This document shows positions 33,016-42,648 of a stretch of 64,000 nucleotides of DNA, one piece after another. Both the position numbers and the translations under genes were made by a program. The DNA lies in NCBI RefSeq assembly GCF_900327775.1, contig NZ_OUMZ01000003.1, forward strand, positions 62,001 through 126,000. Reading direction: 5' to 3'. Under the pieces are notes generated by a model that was not told the DNA's origin, ran no database searches, and was given only the letters and a program-made list of their open reading frames with translations. This DNA comes from Roseovarius sp. EL26 (GTDB taxonomy: Bacteria; Pseudomonadota; Alphaproteobacteria; Rhodobacterales; Rhodobacteraceae). Every line of letters begins with the position of its first letter. Position 1 is the stretch's first letter.

Positions 33016-35523
33016 ATGAAAACCCAAGTCAAAGCCCTTGTTGTTGGCGGCGGTGCCGTCGGAACGTCGATTGCTTACCATCTGGCCAAAGCTGGCTGGG
33101 ATGATGTGATGCTGATTGAACGCGATGAGCTGACCTCTGGCAGCACATGGCACGCCGCCGGCCTGCTGCCGCTGTTCAACATGTCCTATGCGACAACACA
33201 CATTCACAAATATTCAGTCGACTTCTACAAGCAGCTGGAAGAAGAAACCGGCTTGAACGCGGGTTTCGCCGTTGTGGGCAACCTGCGTATGGCGCAGACG
33301 CAAGAGCGTATGGACGAATACATGCTTTATGCATCCATCGCAGAAACTTGTGATGTAGGCTATGAATGGCTGACACCCGATCAGATCAAGGAGCGCTGGC
33401 CGCTGATCGAGACCTCCGATCTTAAAGGCGCGATCTACCACACCGAAGACGGCTATATTAACCCGGCCGACGTGACACAGGCGATGGCCAAAGGTGCCCG
33501 CCAGCGTGGTGTTGAAATCGTTCGCAAACTTCAGGCCGATGCCTTCCATTGGACTGGCACCCACTGGGAAGTCACCTGCACCAAGATGGTGGAAAAGGGC
33601 GGAAACCTGATTGAAAGCGATGAGCAGGTGGTCATCACCGCTGAGCACGTCGTGACCGCATCAGGAAACCACGCACAGCGTACTGCCAAAATGCTGGGCA
33701 TCAAAATGCCGGCCATCCCGGTTGAGCACACCTTTATCGTCATGGACAAAGACCCAGAGCTGGTCAAATGGCGCGAAGCGGGCAACCCAGAGCACCCTGT
33801 TGTACGTGACGCCGACAATGAATCCTATGCCCGCGAAGAGCGTGGCGGCTGGATCCTGGGTATCTACGAACACGGCGCGCCAGCACGTTTTGAACACGGC
33901 GTTCCTGACAGCTTCCGGGCCGATCTGTTCCCGCTGGATCTGGACCGGATCGCAGACCAGTACATGGCGATGGCGGAACGTGTGCCATCCTGTGCTGAAT
34001 CAGGCCTCAAGGATGATTTCAACGGCCCGATCTGTTATACACCTGACGGCAACCCACTGGTTGGCCCGGCTCCGGGTCTGCGCAACATGTGGTTGGCCGA
34101 AGGCTTCTCATTTGGGATCACCGCTGGTGGCGGTACAGGTTACTATCTGGCGCAGATGATGGTCGATGGCGAAGCCGAGATCGACATGGCATCACTTGAC
34201 CCCAAACGTTACAGCTCAAACTGGATGACAACCGAGTTTGCAGCCCGCAAAAACGAAGAGTGCTACGAGCACGTCTACATCCTGCACCACCCTGACGAAG
34301 AGCGCCCAGCGGCACGCCCACTGCGGACGGCACCGGCGTATGACCGTCAAAAAGCACGTGGCGCGCAATTTGGTTGGGTTAACGGCTGGGAACGCCCCAA
34401 CTACTTTGGTCCGCTGGATGCACCAGAAACTTTTGACCACGATGCCCGTAGCTTCCGTCGTGGCGGCTGGTGGCAACATGCTGTGGATGAGGCAAAGGCG
34501 ATCCGTGAAGGCGTTGGCCTGATCGATGCGACCGCCTTTACCAAGCACGTTGTCAAAGGACCCGGCGCAACCGCCTTCCTCGATTGGCTGACCTGTAACA
34601 AGCTGCCAAAGATTGGCCGAATCAACCTGACCTATGCGCTGACCTCGCATGGCACCACCCGCACGGAATACACCATCGTGCGCAACGGCGAAAACAACTA
34701 CTACCTCGTGTCTGCCGGCGCCTGGACCGAGTACGACGCCGACTTCATGCGCAAGGCGGCCGAGGACAAGATGGAAGAGTTCGGCTACATCGAAATCCAA
34801 GATGTTACCACGCAGTGGGGTGTTTTCGCCATCGCCGGTCCAAAGTCGCGCGACGTTCTGAAAGAAGTGATCAACGACGCGAATCCTGAAACAGCCTTGT
34901 CAAACAAGCGCTTCCCATGGTTGTCGGCCAAGCAGATCGAACTGGGCATGTGCCCGGTCAATGCGATCCGCGTGGCCTACACTGGTGAACTGGGTTGGGA
35001 ATTGCACCACCCGATGGAAATGCAGAACTACCTCTTTGATTTGCTCGAAAAAGCAGGCGAGAAGCACGGCATGAAACTGGTTGGTGCCCGCGCTCAAAAC
35101 TGGTTGCGTCAGGAGAAATCCTACCGTGCGTTTGGCAACGAATTGGGCCGTGATGCGAACCCGCTTGAGGCCGATCTGCCACGCTTTGTTGATCTGGAAA
35201 AAGATTTCCAAGGCAAGGATAAGATGGTCGAAACCGGTGTGCGCTTCAAATGCTGCACATTGCTGATCGACGGCCCATCCGATGCCGATCCATGGGGTCG
35301 CGAAGCGCTCTATACACTTGATGGAACCCGCGTTGGTCGTTTGACGTCTGGCGGCTATTCGGTGGCGTTCAAAAAATCCATCGGCATGGGCTATGTCTCA
35401 CCTGATCTGGCCGTCGAAGGCACCAAGCTGCAGGTCAAAATCCAAGACAAACTGTGGGATGCAGTTGTCACCTGTGATAGCCCTTATGACCCGAAAAACG
35501 CAGTAATTCGTATCGACGGTTAA
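33016..35523 (+). CDS. Dimethylglycine dehydrogenase-like FAD enzyme with C-terminal GcvT domains
   Basis: An 835-residue flavoenzyme that probably oxidatively demethylates an N-methylated glycine (dimethylglycine or sarcosine), passing the one-carbon unit to tetrahydrofolate. Residues 1-400 are a DAO-type FAD domain (VVGGGAVGTSIAYHLAKAG; H46 in GSTWHAAGLL is in the position of the covalent FAD-histidine of dimethylglycine dehydrogenase). An FAO_M linker follows, then from about residue 480 the folate-binding GcvT fold and its barrel domain. AGGAG ten bases before this ATG sets the start; 61 codons of open frame upstream look unrelated. Codon use appears strongly biased to C-ending codons compared with neighbours, suggesting high expression. 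It is a single gene with its own terminator. Confidence 0.85.
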   Translation: MKTQVKALVVGGGAVGTSIAYHLAKAGWDDVMLIERDELTSGSTWHAAGLLPLFNMSYATTHIHKYSVDFYKQLEEETGLNAGFAVVGNLRMAQTQERMDEYMLYASIAETCDVGYEWLTPDQIKERWPLIETSDLKGAIYHTEDGYINPADVTQAMAKGARQRGVEIVRKLQADAFHWTGTHWEVTCTKMVEKGGNLIESDEQVVITAEHVVTASGNHAQRTAKMLGIKMPAIPVEHTFIVMDKDPELVKWREAGNPEHPVVRDADNESYAREERGGWILGIYEHGAPARFEHGVPDSFRADLFPLDLDRIADQYMAMAERVPSCAESGLKDDFNGPICYTPDGNPLVGPAPGLRNMWLAEGFSFGITAGGGTGYYLAQMMVDGEAEIDMASLDPKRYSSNWMTTEFAARKNEECYEHVYILHHPDEERPAARPLRTAPAYDRQKARGAQFGWVNGWERPNYFGPLDAPETFDHDARSFRRGGWWQHAVDEAKAIREGVGLIDATAFTKHVVKGPGATAFLDWLTCNKLPKIGRINLTYALTSHGTTRTEYTIVRNGENNYYLVSAGAWTEYDADFMRKAAEDKMEEFGYIEIQDVTTQWGVFAIAGPKSRDVLKEVINDANPETALSNKRFPWLSAKQIELGMCPVNAIRVAYTGELGWELHHPMEMQNYLFDLLEKAGEKHGMKLVGARAQNWLRQEKSYRAFGNELGRDANPLEADLPRFVDLEKDFQGKDKMVETGVRFKCCTLLIDGPSDADPWGREALYTLDGTRVGRLTSGGYSVAFKKSIGMGYVSPDLAVEGTKLQVKIQDKLWDAVVTCDSPYDPKNAVIRIDG

Positions 35524-35550
35524 GCAATATCAGTTAACACCAAAAGAAGT

Positions 35551-35580
35551 GGGCGACCCAACAAGGGCCGCCCGTTTTGC
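35551..35580 (+). terminator. Rho-independent terminator after the dimethylglycine dehydrogenase-like gene
   Basis: GGGCGACCC and GGGCCGCCC form a 9-bp stem with one mismatch and a five-base loop, followed by GTTTTGCTTTG, 28 bases after the stop codon. Confidence 0.8.
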
Positions 35581-35675
35581 TTTGTGAGTGATCATTACTT
35601 TGAGAAGGCAATGAGTGTCTGAAGTAATACTAGCGTGGCGCAAAGATATTAATAAACTCTTACGCCACACAAAGC

Positions 35676-36293
35676 TTAACGCATTAATTTTCCCAGAACG
35701 TCATCCAAAACCGATCCATCACCATCAGCGTCCAGCATGTCGTTCAACATCGACAGATCCATGCCGCCGCCTTGTGAACCGCTGCCGCCAACCAGACTAC
35801 CGATCATACCCATCAGGCCACCGCCGCTGTCGCTTGATGCATTGCTCAGGCTGGACATCATGTTGTCGATTTGACTGTCTGGCATCTGCTTTTGCAAACC
35901 ACCCTGCACCATGGCGGCAAGGGCTGGCAGAAACTGTTGGACAAGGCTTTGGTCAACGCCGGAACGTTGCGCTGCCTCGTTGGCCAGATCCTGTGCTTCA
36001 TTACGGCCGCCCATCAGGCGTTCCAGGAAATCAAGACCTTGTGCCTGACCGGTTTGGCTGGCTGCTGCTGGGGCATCATCAAACATACTGGCTTGGTTTT
36101 CGCCGCGCAGGGCACCAAGAACGTCTTCCAATCCGCCAGATTCGGCGCGTTTGCGTGCCGCAGAACCGATTGCCGGGGCCAGCATTTCTGTCAGGCTATC
36201 AGCTTGGCCTTTATCCAGTCCAAGTTGCTGGGCCAATTGCCCTAATCCCTGACCACCTTGTGCTTGTTTTAATAGATTCAACAGCGACATCAT
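35676..36293 (-). CDS. DUF937 domain protein
   Basis: A 205-residue protein of the DUF937/YidB-like group: LLNLLKQAQGGQGLGQLAQQLGL at the N-terminus, LAPAIGSAARKR, and LVQQFLPALAAMVQGGLQKQ in the middle are the repeated helical units of the family. The C-terminal third is low-complexity Gly/Ser/Met (GGGLMGMIGSLVGGSGSQGGG) and ends in an Asp-rich DADGDGSVLDDVLGKLMR that looks like a calcium-binding dockerin/EF loop. Function is unknown. Two adjacent ATG codons could start it; GGGAG lies four or seven bases ahead. Confidence 0.78.
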   Translation of the reverse strand: MMSLLNLLKQAQGGQGLGQLAQQLGLDKGQADSLTEMLAPAIGSAARKRAESGGLEDVLGALRGENQASMFDDAPAAASQTGQAQGLDFLERLMGGRNEAQDLANEAAQRSGVDQSLVQQFLPALAAMVQGGLQKQMPDSQIDNMMSSLSNASSDSGGGLMGMIGSLVGGSGSQGGGMDLSMLNDMLDADGDGSVLDDVLGKLMR

Positions 36294-36414
36294 TACTCTC
36301 CCATGTCAGTATTTCGTGCAAAACTGGCGCAAATGCACCACAGATTGGATCCAGAATTAAGGGGAATAATCCATGGGCTGCCACAGTTCTGACGTAAGGT
36401 AAGATTTTCCGCCG

Positions 36415-37185
36415 CTACCTCTGGCGCGCTTTTAACCATTTTTTCCAATCGGCCTTGCTGCCGACAAAGGCATTCAGATCAACATCGCCTTCGATCCCGG
36501 AAATGACCCCCGTGGCGGAATATTGCCAGAAGCTCCACTTCTGACCCGGAAAGGCCTTGTCCAGTGTCTTTGCGGTAGAGCGCAACCAGTATTCTTCGTT
36601 TTTCATCTGATGCAGACCGGCATCTCGGTAAAATTGCGGCGTGGTGTAAATGATTGGACGTTGACCATAACCGCGTTCGACAATTTTCAAGAATGTTTTC
36701 ATCTGCTTTTGAACTTCGGCGGCGGGCGGGCGTTTCTTGCAGGTGGGGGAAAACGGGTTCCACTCCATATCCAACACCGGCGGCAAGCTGCCCTTGTCTT
36801 TCTTGGCATTTTTCAAAAACCAGCGGGCTTGCACTTCGGGTTTGGTGCAAAAATAGTAAAAGTGATATGCGCCACGCGCGACGCCAGCTTTTTTCGCCCC
36901 GCGCCAATGATCGGCGTACATCGGGTCAAGCAGATCACCACCTTCGGTTACCTTGATAAAGGCAAAGTTTACCCCGGCTTTGCGCGCGGATTTCCAATCA
37001 ATCTGTTCCTGAAACCGGGCCACATCTATCCCGTGCACGGGATAGGTCGAGGGCGCGCGCCCCTTCCAATTGACCGGCTTACTGTCACCAAACTGGGCCT
37101 TTTTGACGTTTTCCGCTTGTGCGGGTGTTGCTGCTGACCATATCGAAACCGAGGTAATCAGGGATAAAATCAAAACGCGCAGCAC
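36415..37185 (-). CDS. GH25 family lysozyme-like protein
   Basis: A 256-residue exported protein with a signal peptide ending near ATPAQA. The rest is a complete glycoside hydrolase 25 (Cpl-1/Chalaropsis lysozyme) barrel: HGIDVARFQEQIDW with the first active-site Asp, FAFIKVTEGG, GAYHFYYF, VLDMEWNP with the catalytic Asp-Glu pair, and FWQYSATGVISGIEGDVDLNAF. It would cut the glycan of peptidoglycan in the periplasm. The start is GTG preceded by GGAGGG. No holin, endolysin or phage gene surrounds it, so it is more likely a housekeeping cell-wall enzyme than a prophage remnant. Confidence 0.88.
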   Translation of the reverse strand: MLRVLILSLITSVSIWSAATPAQAENVKKAQFGDSKPVNWKGRAPSTYPVHGIDVARFQEQIDWKSARKAGVNFAFIKVTEGGDLLDPMYADHWRGAKKAGVARGAYHFYYFCTKPEVQARWFLKNAKKDKGSLPPVLDMEWNPFSPTCKKRPPAAEVQKQMKTFLKIVERGYGQRPIIYTTPQFYRDAGLHQMKNEEYWLRSTAKTLDKAFPGQKWSFWQYSATGVISGIEGDVDLNAFVGSKADWKKWLKARQR

Positions 37186-37256
37186 GGGGAGACCCTCCGG
37201 GAAAATACAGGTGAACTTTGCATTAGCCTAGCAACCGTGGGCATAAACACAACCGC

Positions 37257-37913
37257 TCAGATGGCAGGTTTTTGCCAGGTCAGGAACAGGTTGTTGGCGG
37301 GCATCTCGACCATATTACAAGACTGCAGGCCGACGTGCCGTCCCCAGTCGTCGACATCCACGTGGTCTTTGTACCCAGTTTCGGGATCGTGCGCCTGCAG
37401 GCGGCTGTGAAAAATCTGGTCGCCGTCGCTGGTGGTTTTGCCACCCCGTAAAAATGGGCCATAGATCATTAACATGCCCCCGGGGGCCAGAGCCTGTCCA
37501 GCTTCTTGCACAATGCATTGCGCTTCATTCGCGCTGATCAGATGAAGCAGATTAATCAACAGCACGGCATTTTGCCCTGCGTGCACTTGACCCCAACCAG
37601 ACGAGGCGGCGTCCAACGGTCGCGCTGTGTTGAGGTTGGGCAGTTGTGCTTCTTTGGCCCAGGCATCAATGCTCTGACGGCGGGACGGATCAATGTCCGT
37701 GGGTTGCCAAATCAAATTCGGAAATGCCTCAGCAAAGGCGATAATATGCTGTCCTGTACCGCTGGCCAGTTCCAAAACAATGCCTGACGACGGTAGGAAC
37801 CTGTGCAATATCTGAATGATGGCATCCCGGTTCCGCTCGGCTGCTGGGGCAGACAGTTTGCTGCCCTCAACGGGTTTGGCAACAGAGGCCACACCTGACA
37901 ATGGTTTGCGCAT
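37257..37913 (-). CDS. DUF938 family methyltransferase-like protein
   Basis: A 218-residue protein of the DUF938 family, which has a class I SAM-dependent methyltransferase fold. SAPAAERNRDAIIQIL at the N-terminus is the family signature, VLELASGTGQHIIAFAEAFP (about 47-66) is the SAM-binding loop, and INLLHLISANEAQ, GPFLRGGKTTSDGD follow. The substrate is not known. It lies 72 bases upstream of the GH25 gene on the same strand. Confidence 0.83.
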   Translation of the reverse strand: MRKPLSGVASVAKPVEGSKLSAPAAERNRDAIIQILHRFLPSSGIVLELASGTGQHIIAFAEAFPNLIWQPTDIDPSRRQSIDAWAKEAQLPNLNTARPLDAASSGWGQVHAGQNAVLLINLLHLISANEAQCIVQEAGQALAPGGMLMIYGPFLRGGKTTSDGDQIFHSRLQAHDPETGYKDHVDVDDWGRHVGLQSCNMVEMPANNLFLTWQKPAI

Positions 37914-37975
37914 CGGGTTGAATAGTCCTTGAATAAAACCGTTGATCAGATGTTAAAGCGCAAATTTGAATTATC

Positions 37976-38006
37976 AAAATAAAAAGCCCCACCATTTGGC
38001 GGAGCT
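37976..38006 (-). terminator. Rho-independent terminator of the BMP ABC operon
   Basis: On the minus strand AGCTCCGCC and GGTGGGGCT pair with two G-U pairs around AAAT, followed by TTTTTATTTT. It lies 23 bases after the stop codon of the binding-protein gene. Confidence 0.85.
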
Positions 38007-38028
38007 TTAAAAAGGTTAACAGTCTGGC

Positions 38029-39102
38029 TTACTGCGGGATGTCGCCGGTCAGACCTTCGACGTAGAAGTTCATGCCTGCCAATGTACCATCATCAGCCAT
38101 GTCGCCCTCGGCCAGCCAATCAGAACCATCCTGCTTTTTCAACGGGCCAGTGAAAGGGTGGTAGTCGCCAGATGCGATGGCATCCTTCAACGCCAGTGCT
38201 TCGGCTTTGACATCTTCTGGCACCTTGTCGGTGATTTCGCCGATCTCAACCATGCCCGGCGCAATGCCATCCCATGTGGCAACACTTTCCCATGTGCCAT
38301 CAATCACGGCCTGTGTGCGTTCGATATAGTAAGGCGACCAGTTGTCGATGATCGAGCTGACCCGTGGCCCGTCTTTGTATTCGGCCATGTCTGACGCTTG
38401 GCCAAAGCCGATGACGTTACCAGCCTCTGCAGCGGCGGCCAACGGTGCGGTGGAATCTGTGTGTTGCAAGATCACGTCAGCACCCTGATCGATCAGGGCT
38501 TTGGCGGCATCGGCTTCTTTTGCAGGATCAAACCAGTCAAACACCCAGACGATTTTAAACTCGACATCAGGGTTGACCTTTTTGGCGTGAATATAGGCCG
38601 AATTGATGCCGCGGATCACTTCGGGGATCGGGATAGAACCGATGTAGCCGACCACGTTGGTTTTGGTCATCTTGCCCGCAATGTGGCCCTGTACTGCTCG
38701 GCCTTCATAGAAACGCGCGGAATAGTTCGACATGTTATCAGCGGTTTTGTAACCGGTGGCATGTTCAAACTTCACGTTCGGGAATTTCGCGGCCACATTC
38801 AGGGTCGGCTCCATATAGCCGAACGAGGTGGTGAAAATCAGATCGGCACCTTGCAGGGCCATCTGGGTGATCACACGCTCGGCATCCGGACCTTCTGGCA
38901 CGCTTTCTTGATAAACGGTTTCGACTTTGTCGCCAAAATGTTCTTCGACAGCCAAGCGACCCTTGTTATGCTCATAGGTCCAGCCGCCATCGCCGACTGG
39001 GCCGACAAAGACGAACCCGACTTTGGTTTTGTCTTCGGCCACTGCCGCACCTGCGGTGCCAAGTGCAAGCACGACGCTGGCAATCAGATTGGTGAACTTC
39101 AT
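38029..39102 (-). CDS. BMP family ABC transporter substrate-binding protein
   Basis: A 357-residue periplasmic binding protein with a signal peptide (cleavage near AVAEDK). KVGFVFVGPVGDGGWTYEHNKGR is the N-terminal signature of the basic membrane protein (Med/PnrA-like) family, whose members bind purine nucleosides and related compounds. Later FTTSFGYMEPTL, GYIGSIPIPEVIRGINSAY and ILQHTDSTAPLAAAAE line the ligand cleft. It is the last gene of an ATPase-permease-permease-binding protein operon. GGGAG precedes the ATG by nine bases. Purine nucleoside or nucleobase uptake fits the catabolic locus in the same window. Confidence 0.88.
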   Translation of the reverse strand: MKFTNLIASVVLALGTAGAAVAEDKTKVGFVFVGPVGDGGWTYEHNKGRLAVEEHFGDKVETVYQESVPEGPDAERVITQMALQGADLIFTTSFGYMEPTLNVAAKFPNVKFEHATGYKTADNMSNYSARFYEGRAVQGHIAGKMTKTNVVGYIGSIPIPEVIRGINSAYIHAKKVNPDVEFKIVWVFDWFDPAKEADAAKALIDQGADVILQHTDSTAPLAAAAEAGNVIGFGQASDMAEYKDGPRVSSIIDNWSPYYIERTQAVIDGTWESVATWDGIAPGMVEIGEITDKVPEDVKAEALALKDAIASGDYHPFTGPLKKQDGSDWLAEGDMADDGTLAGMNFYVEGLTGDIPQ

Positions 39103-39135
39103 TGATATTTCTCCCTGTTGGTTGGCAGCATGCCC

Positions 39136-40056
39136 TTAAGATGAGGCATGGAATATTTTCCCCAGTGAAGCTGGGGCTTTGTTTTTGTCTGATGACATGA
39201 TGACCAGTACGACGATGGTGATCAAGTAGGGCGACATTGCGAGATACTCAACCGGAATGGCAACACCGGCGGCCTGCAGGTTCAACTGCAAAACTGTGAC
39301 CCCGCCAAACAACCAAGCCCCCAGCAATACGCGCCCGGCGCGCCAAGAGGCAAAGACCACCAGCGCCAGCGCGATCCAGCCCGCACCCGCGGTCATACCT
39401 TCGGTCCATTGTGGGACGCGTACAAGGCTGATGTAGGCCCCGCCAAGACCGGCGCAGGCACCACCAAACATGATGGCCAGAACACGTACACGTGTCACCT
39501 TGTAGCCCAACGCATGGGCGGCTTCGTGGTTTTCTCCTACCGCGCGCAAAATCAACCCGGCACGGGTGTATTTCAACACTGCCCAAACAGCTGCGACCAG
39601 CAATAAGCCGAGGTAAATCATGATGTCATGGGCTGACAGTATCGTCCCGATCACCGGCAAGTCAGACAGGAACGGCAGGTCCAGCTTTGGCATGCTCGGC
39701 GGTTTGATCCCGACATAACCCTGCCCCAAAAGAGAGCTAAGCCCTAATCCAAACAGTGTCAGCGCCAGACCACTGGCAACCTGATTGGCCAGCGCATATT
39801 GCGTCAGCACGGCAAACAGCAAGGATAGCGCCGCACCACCCACGGCAGCAGCCAAAAATCCCAGCATCGGCGATCCGGTCTGCACGGCTGCAATAAATCC
39901 GCAAATCGCCCCGGTGATCATCATTCCCTCAACGCCCAGATTCAGCACGCCAGAACGCTCGGTCACCAGCTCTCCGATGGCGGCGTAAATCACCGGCGTG
40001 GCGGCGACCATCAATGACGCCAGCAACAGGACCGGATTGATTGAAGACAGATCCAT
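39136..40056 (-). CDS. ABC transporter permease (nucleoside importer, NupQ-like)
   Basis: A 306-residue inner-membrane permease of the RbsC-like (BPD_transp_2) family with about eight hydrophobic helices. ERSGVLNLGVEGMMITGA (about residues 31-48) and the EAA-type loop in TRAGLILRAVGENHEAAHALGYKV (split in the chain) are typical of the second permease of nucleoside importers. The ATG overlaps the upstream permease stop codon (TGATG) and follows GGAGG at seven bases; an alternative GTG lies one codon earlier. Confidence 0.88.
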   Translation of the reverse strand: MDLSSINPVLLLASLMVAATPVIYAAIGELVTERSGVLNLGVEGMMITGAICGFIAAVQTGSPMLGFLAAAVGGAALSLLFAVLTQYALANQVASGLALTLFGLGLSSLLGQGYVGIKPPSMPKLDLPFLSDLPVIGTILSAHDIMIYLGLLLVAAVWAVLKYTRAGLILRAVGENHEAAHALGYKVTRVRVLAIMFGGACAGLGGAYISLVRVPQWTEGMTAGAGWIALALVVFASWRAGRVLLGAWLFGGVTVLQLNLQAAGVAIPVEYLAMSPYLITIVVLVIMSSDKNKAPASLGKIFHASS

Positions 40057-41138
40057 CACGATACCTCCGCTCGGGTCAGGCGCAGGCGATAGTTGGCCAT
40101 CAGATCAACCGCCAGCAGGAAAAACAGCATCATGCCCTGAAACATCTGAATGGCCGCGGCTGGCAGGTTCATATTGGCCTGCGCGATTTCGCCACCAATA
40201 TAAGTCAGCGCCATCAACAACCCGGCCAGCAATATGCCCACGGGATGCAACCGGCCCAAAAAGGCAACGATAATTGCGGTAAAGCCATAGCCAACATTGA
40301 AATCAATGCTGATCTGACCAGCGGGACCTGCCGCCTCATAAAGGCCCGCAAGCCCGGCCAATGCGCCCGAGGCACCAAGGCAGAAAATCGTCAAACGACT
40401 TGGGTTCACCCCGGAGAAACGCGCCGCGCGTGGGGCTTGGCCCAGCAGGCGGATGTTGAAGCCCAAAATGTGTCGGTTAAGCAGGATATAGGCGCAGATC
40501 ACCGCCAACAGGGCCGTTACACCACCCCAATGCAGGCCAGATCCGGCAAACAGCTCGGCATTATGCGCAGATTCGTATTGTTGCAGGCTACGACTTCCGG
40601 GAAATCCATGACCTTCGGGGTTGCGCAAAGGGCCCAGCGACATCGCCGCCAGCAGCTTTTCCGCCACATAGACCAGCATCAACGAGACCAGAATTTCATT
40701 GGTTCCAAAGCGCACTTTCAGCAGGGCCGGGATCATGGCCCAGGCCCAACCGCCTAACGCACCCGCCATGATCATCAGCGGAAAGATGTACCAGGCCTCC
40801 AACGGGTAGAATGCCAACCCGACACCCGCGCCACATAAGGCCCCGATAATATATTGCCCCTCGGCCCCAATGTTCCAGATCCCGGCACGAAACCCAAGGC
40901 TCAGCCCGATGGCGATCAAAATCAACGGCCCGGCTTTGATCAACAACTGCGGGCGGTAATAAAATGCAAATTCACCAAACAGTGGATCCCAGAAAATGGT
41001 GCGAATCACCTCAAACGGGTCCTTGCCCAACAGTGCAAACATCGCACCACCAGCAACCATGGTGATAAGCACGGCCAATACCGGTGCCAGCGCGGCCCAT
41101 TCCTTGGATGGCTGTGCGCGTTTCTCAAGTTTCAGCAT
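40056..41138 (-). CDS. ABC transporter permease (nucleoside importer, NupP-like)
   Basis: A 360-residue RbsC-like inner-membrane permease, partner of the next gene. It shows the conserved GLSLGFRAGIWNIGAEGQYIIG block and RLLGQAPRAARFSGV in the coupling loop. GGAGG six bases ahead of this ATG, within the end of the ATPase gene, sets the start; it overlaps the ATPase by 14 bases. An in-frame codon nine residues earlier is possible but has no ribosome site. Confidence 0.87.
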   Translation of the reverse strand: MLKLEKRAQPSKEWAALAPVLAVLITMVAGGAMFALLGKDPFEVIRTIFWDPLFGEFAFYYRPQLLIKAGPLILIAIGLSLGFRAGIWNIGAEGQYIIGALCGAGVGLAFYPLEAWYIFPLMIMAGALGGWAWAMIPALLKVRFGTNEILVSLMLVYVAEKLLAAMSLGPLRNPEGHGFPGSRSLQQYESAHNAELFAGSGLHWGGVTALLAVICAYILLNRHILGFNIRLLGQAPRAARFSGVNPSRLTIFCLGASGALAGLAGLYEAAGPAGQISIDFNVGYGFTAIIVAFLGRLHPVGILLAGLLMALTYIGGEIAQANMNLPAAAIQMFQGMMLFFLLAVDLMANYRLRLTRAEVS

Positions 41139-42648
41139 GCGTTGCCTCCATCCCGTGCGCCCCACCCATCATCAGGCCGATCTGTTCCATATTCAGGGTT
41201 TCAGTTTCACGAATATCCGACAAGCACCCTTCGTTAAGGGCGGCAAAATGGTCTGAAATCTCGATCAATTCATCTAGATCTTGACTGATGCAAAGAATGG
41301 CGACGCCTTCGGCTGCCAGATCCAACAAAGACTGCCGGATCGAAGCTGCAGCAGCGGCATCAACGCCCCAGGTTGGCTGGTTCACGACAAGAACGCGAGG
41401 GCGCTGCAGCACCTCACGACCAATTACAAACTTCTGCAGGTTGCCACCAGACAAGGCGCGGGCGGCTGTTTCGGTGCCTGGTGTGCGCACGTCAAAGCCA
41501 TCGATCACTGATTGCGCAAACGCGCGCGCTGCACTCCATTTTATAAACCCGCGGTTGGTTAGGCTTTCCCGTTCTGCTCCGGTTAAAAGGGCATTTTCCG
41601 TCAGGCTCATATCAGGGGCGGCCGCATGGCCCAGTCGTTCTTCAGGCGCTGTAAGAACACCCATTTTTCGTCGCGCAGCCGGGGCCAGTTGCCCAATCGC
41701 CGTGCCCTCAAAAACAATCGCGCCGGGTGTAGTGCGCATTTCACCCGACAGGGCCGCCAGCAGTTCATCTTGACCGTTGCCAGCCACGCCGCCGATGCCC
41801 AGAATTTCCCCGGCATGCAGATTCAGTGAGATATCACGTAGCGCCGTACCAAATTCATTGGGTGAGGGGGCTGATAGCTGGTCAATCTTTAACGCCATGG
41901 CACCCAGCTCATGGCGGCTGCGCTCAGGGGTTTGAAAAGACGAACCGACCATCAATTCAGCCATCTCGCGCGCACTGCTTTCGGCTGGTACGCAGCTTCC
42001 TACATTGCGCCCGCGCCGCAGTACCGTCGCGTGTTGGCACAGCTCGCGAATTTCATCCAGCTTGTGCGAAATGTATAAAATCCCCACGCCCTGTGCCGTT
42101 AGTTTGCGCAACGTATCAAATAGGATCGTCACCTCTTGCGGGGTCAAAACGCTGGTGGGTTCGTCCATGATCAGCAGTCTGGGATCCTGCAACAGGCAGC
42201 GAATGATCTCGACCCTCTGGCGTTCGCCCGCAGACAAATCACCGACAATATGATCAGGCTGTAAAGGCAATCCATAGGTCTCGCTGACAGCGCGGATCTG
42301 TTCGGATAAGTCGTGCATAGGCGGTGGGTTTTCCATCCCAAGGGCGATGTTTTCTGCCACGCTCATCGCATCAAACAATGAAAAATGCTGGAATACCATC
42401 GCGACACCAGCGGTGCGCGCCGCATGCGGGTTTGTCGGTGCGAAAGCCTGCCCCATAAACTGCATTGATCCGCTGTCTGGCTTGACCAGACCATATATCA
42501 TTTTGACCAGTGTTGATTTGCCAGCCCCGTTTTCGCCCAGCAAAGCATGTACTTCACCGGTGTTTAGGGTCATTGACACGGAATCATTCGCGACGACGCC
42601 GGGATAGGCTTTTGTCAGCTCAGATATGGTCAATAAGGTTTCTGTCAT
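41125..42648 (-). CDS. ABC transporter ATP-binding protein (nucleoside importer, double ATPase)
   Basis: A 507-residue ATPase with two nucleotide-binding domains, as in RbsA/NupO. The first domain has a Walker A GENGAGKSTLVKMIYG (about 38-53), signature LSAGERQRVEI and Walker B LLIMDEPTS. The second has a degenerate Walker A, GVAGNGQDELLAAL, which lacks the usual GKS/T, with LSGGNLQKFVIGRE as signature; a degenerate second site is normal in this family. It is the first gene of the importer operon, with a 551-base region upstream. Confidence 0.9.
   Translation of the reverse strand: MTETLLTISELTKAYPGVVANDSVSMTLNTGEVHALLGENGAGKSTLVKMIYGLVKPDSGSMQFMGQAFAPTNPHAARTAGVAMVFQHFSLFDAMSVAENIALGMENPPPMHDLSEQIRAVSETYGLPLQPDHIVGDLSAGERQRVEIIRCLLQDPRLLIMDEPTSVLTPQEVTILFDTLRKLTAQGVGILYISHKLDEIRELCQHATVLRRGRNVGSCVPAESSAREMAELMVGSSFQTPERSRHELGAMALKIDQLSAPSPNEFGTALRDISLNLHAGEILGIGGVAGNGQDELLAALSGEMRTTPGAIVFEGTAIGQLAPAARRKMGVLTAPEERLGHAAAPDMSLTENALLTGAERESLTNRGFIKWSAARAFAQSVIDGFDVRTPGTETAARALSGGNLQKFVIGREVLQRPRVLVVNQPTWGVDAAAAASIRQSLLDLAAEGVAILCISQDLDELIEISDHFAALNEGCLSDIRETETLNMEQIGLMMGGAHGMEATHAET

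Noticed and set aside
36415..37185. GH25 gene as a prophage endolysin
   Set aside because: It has a signal peptide and no other phage gene nearby.
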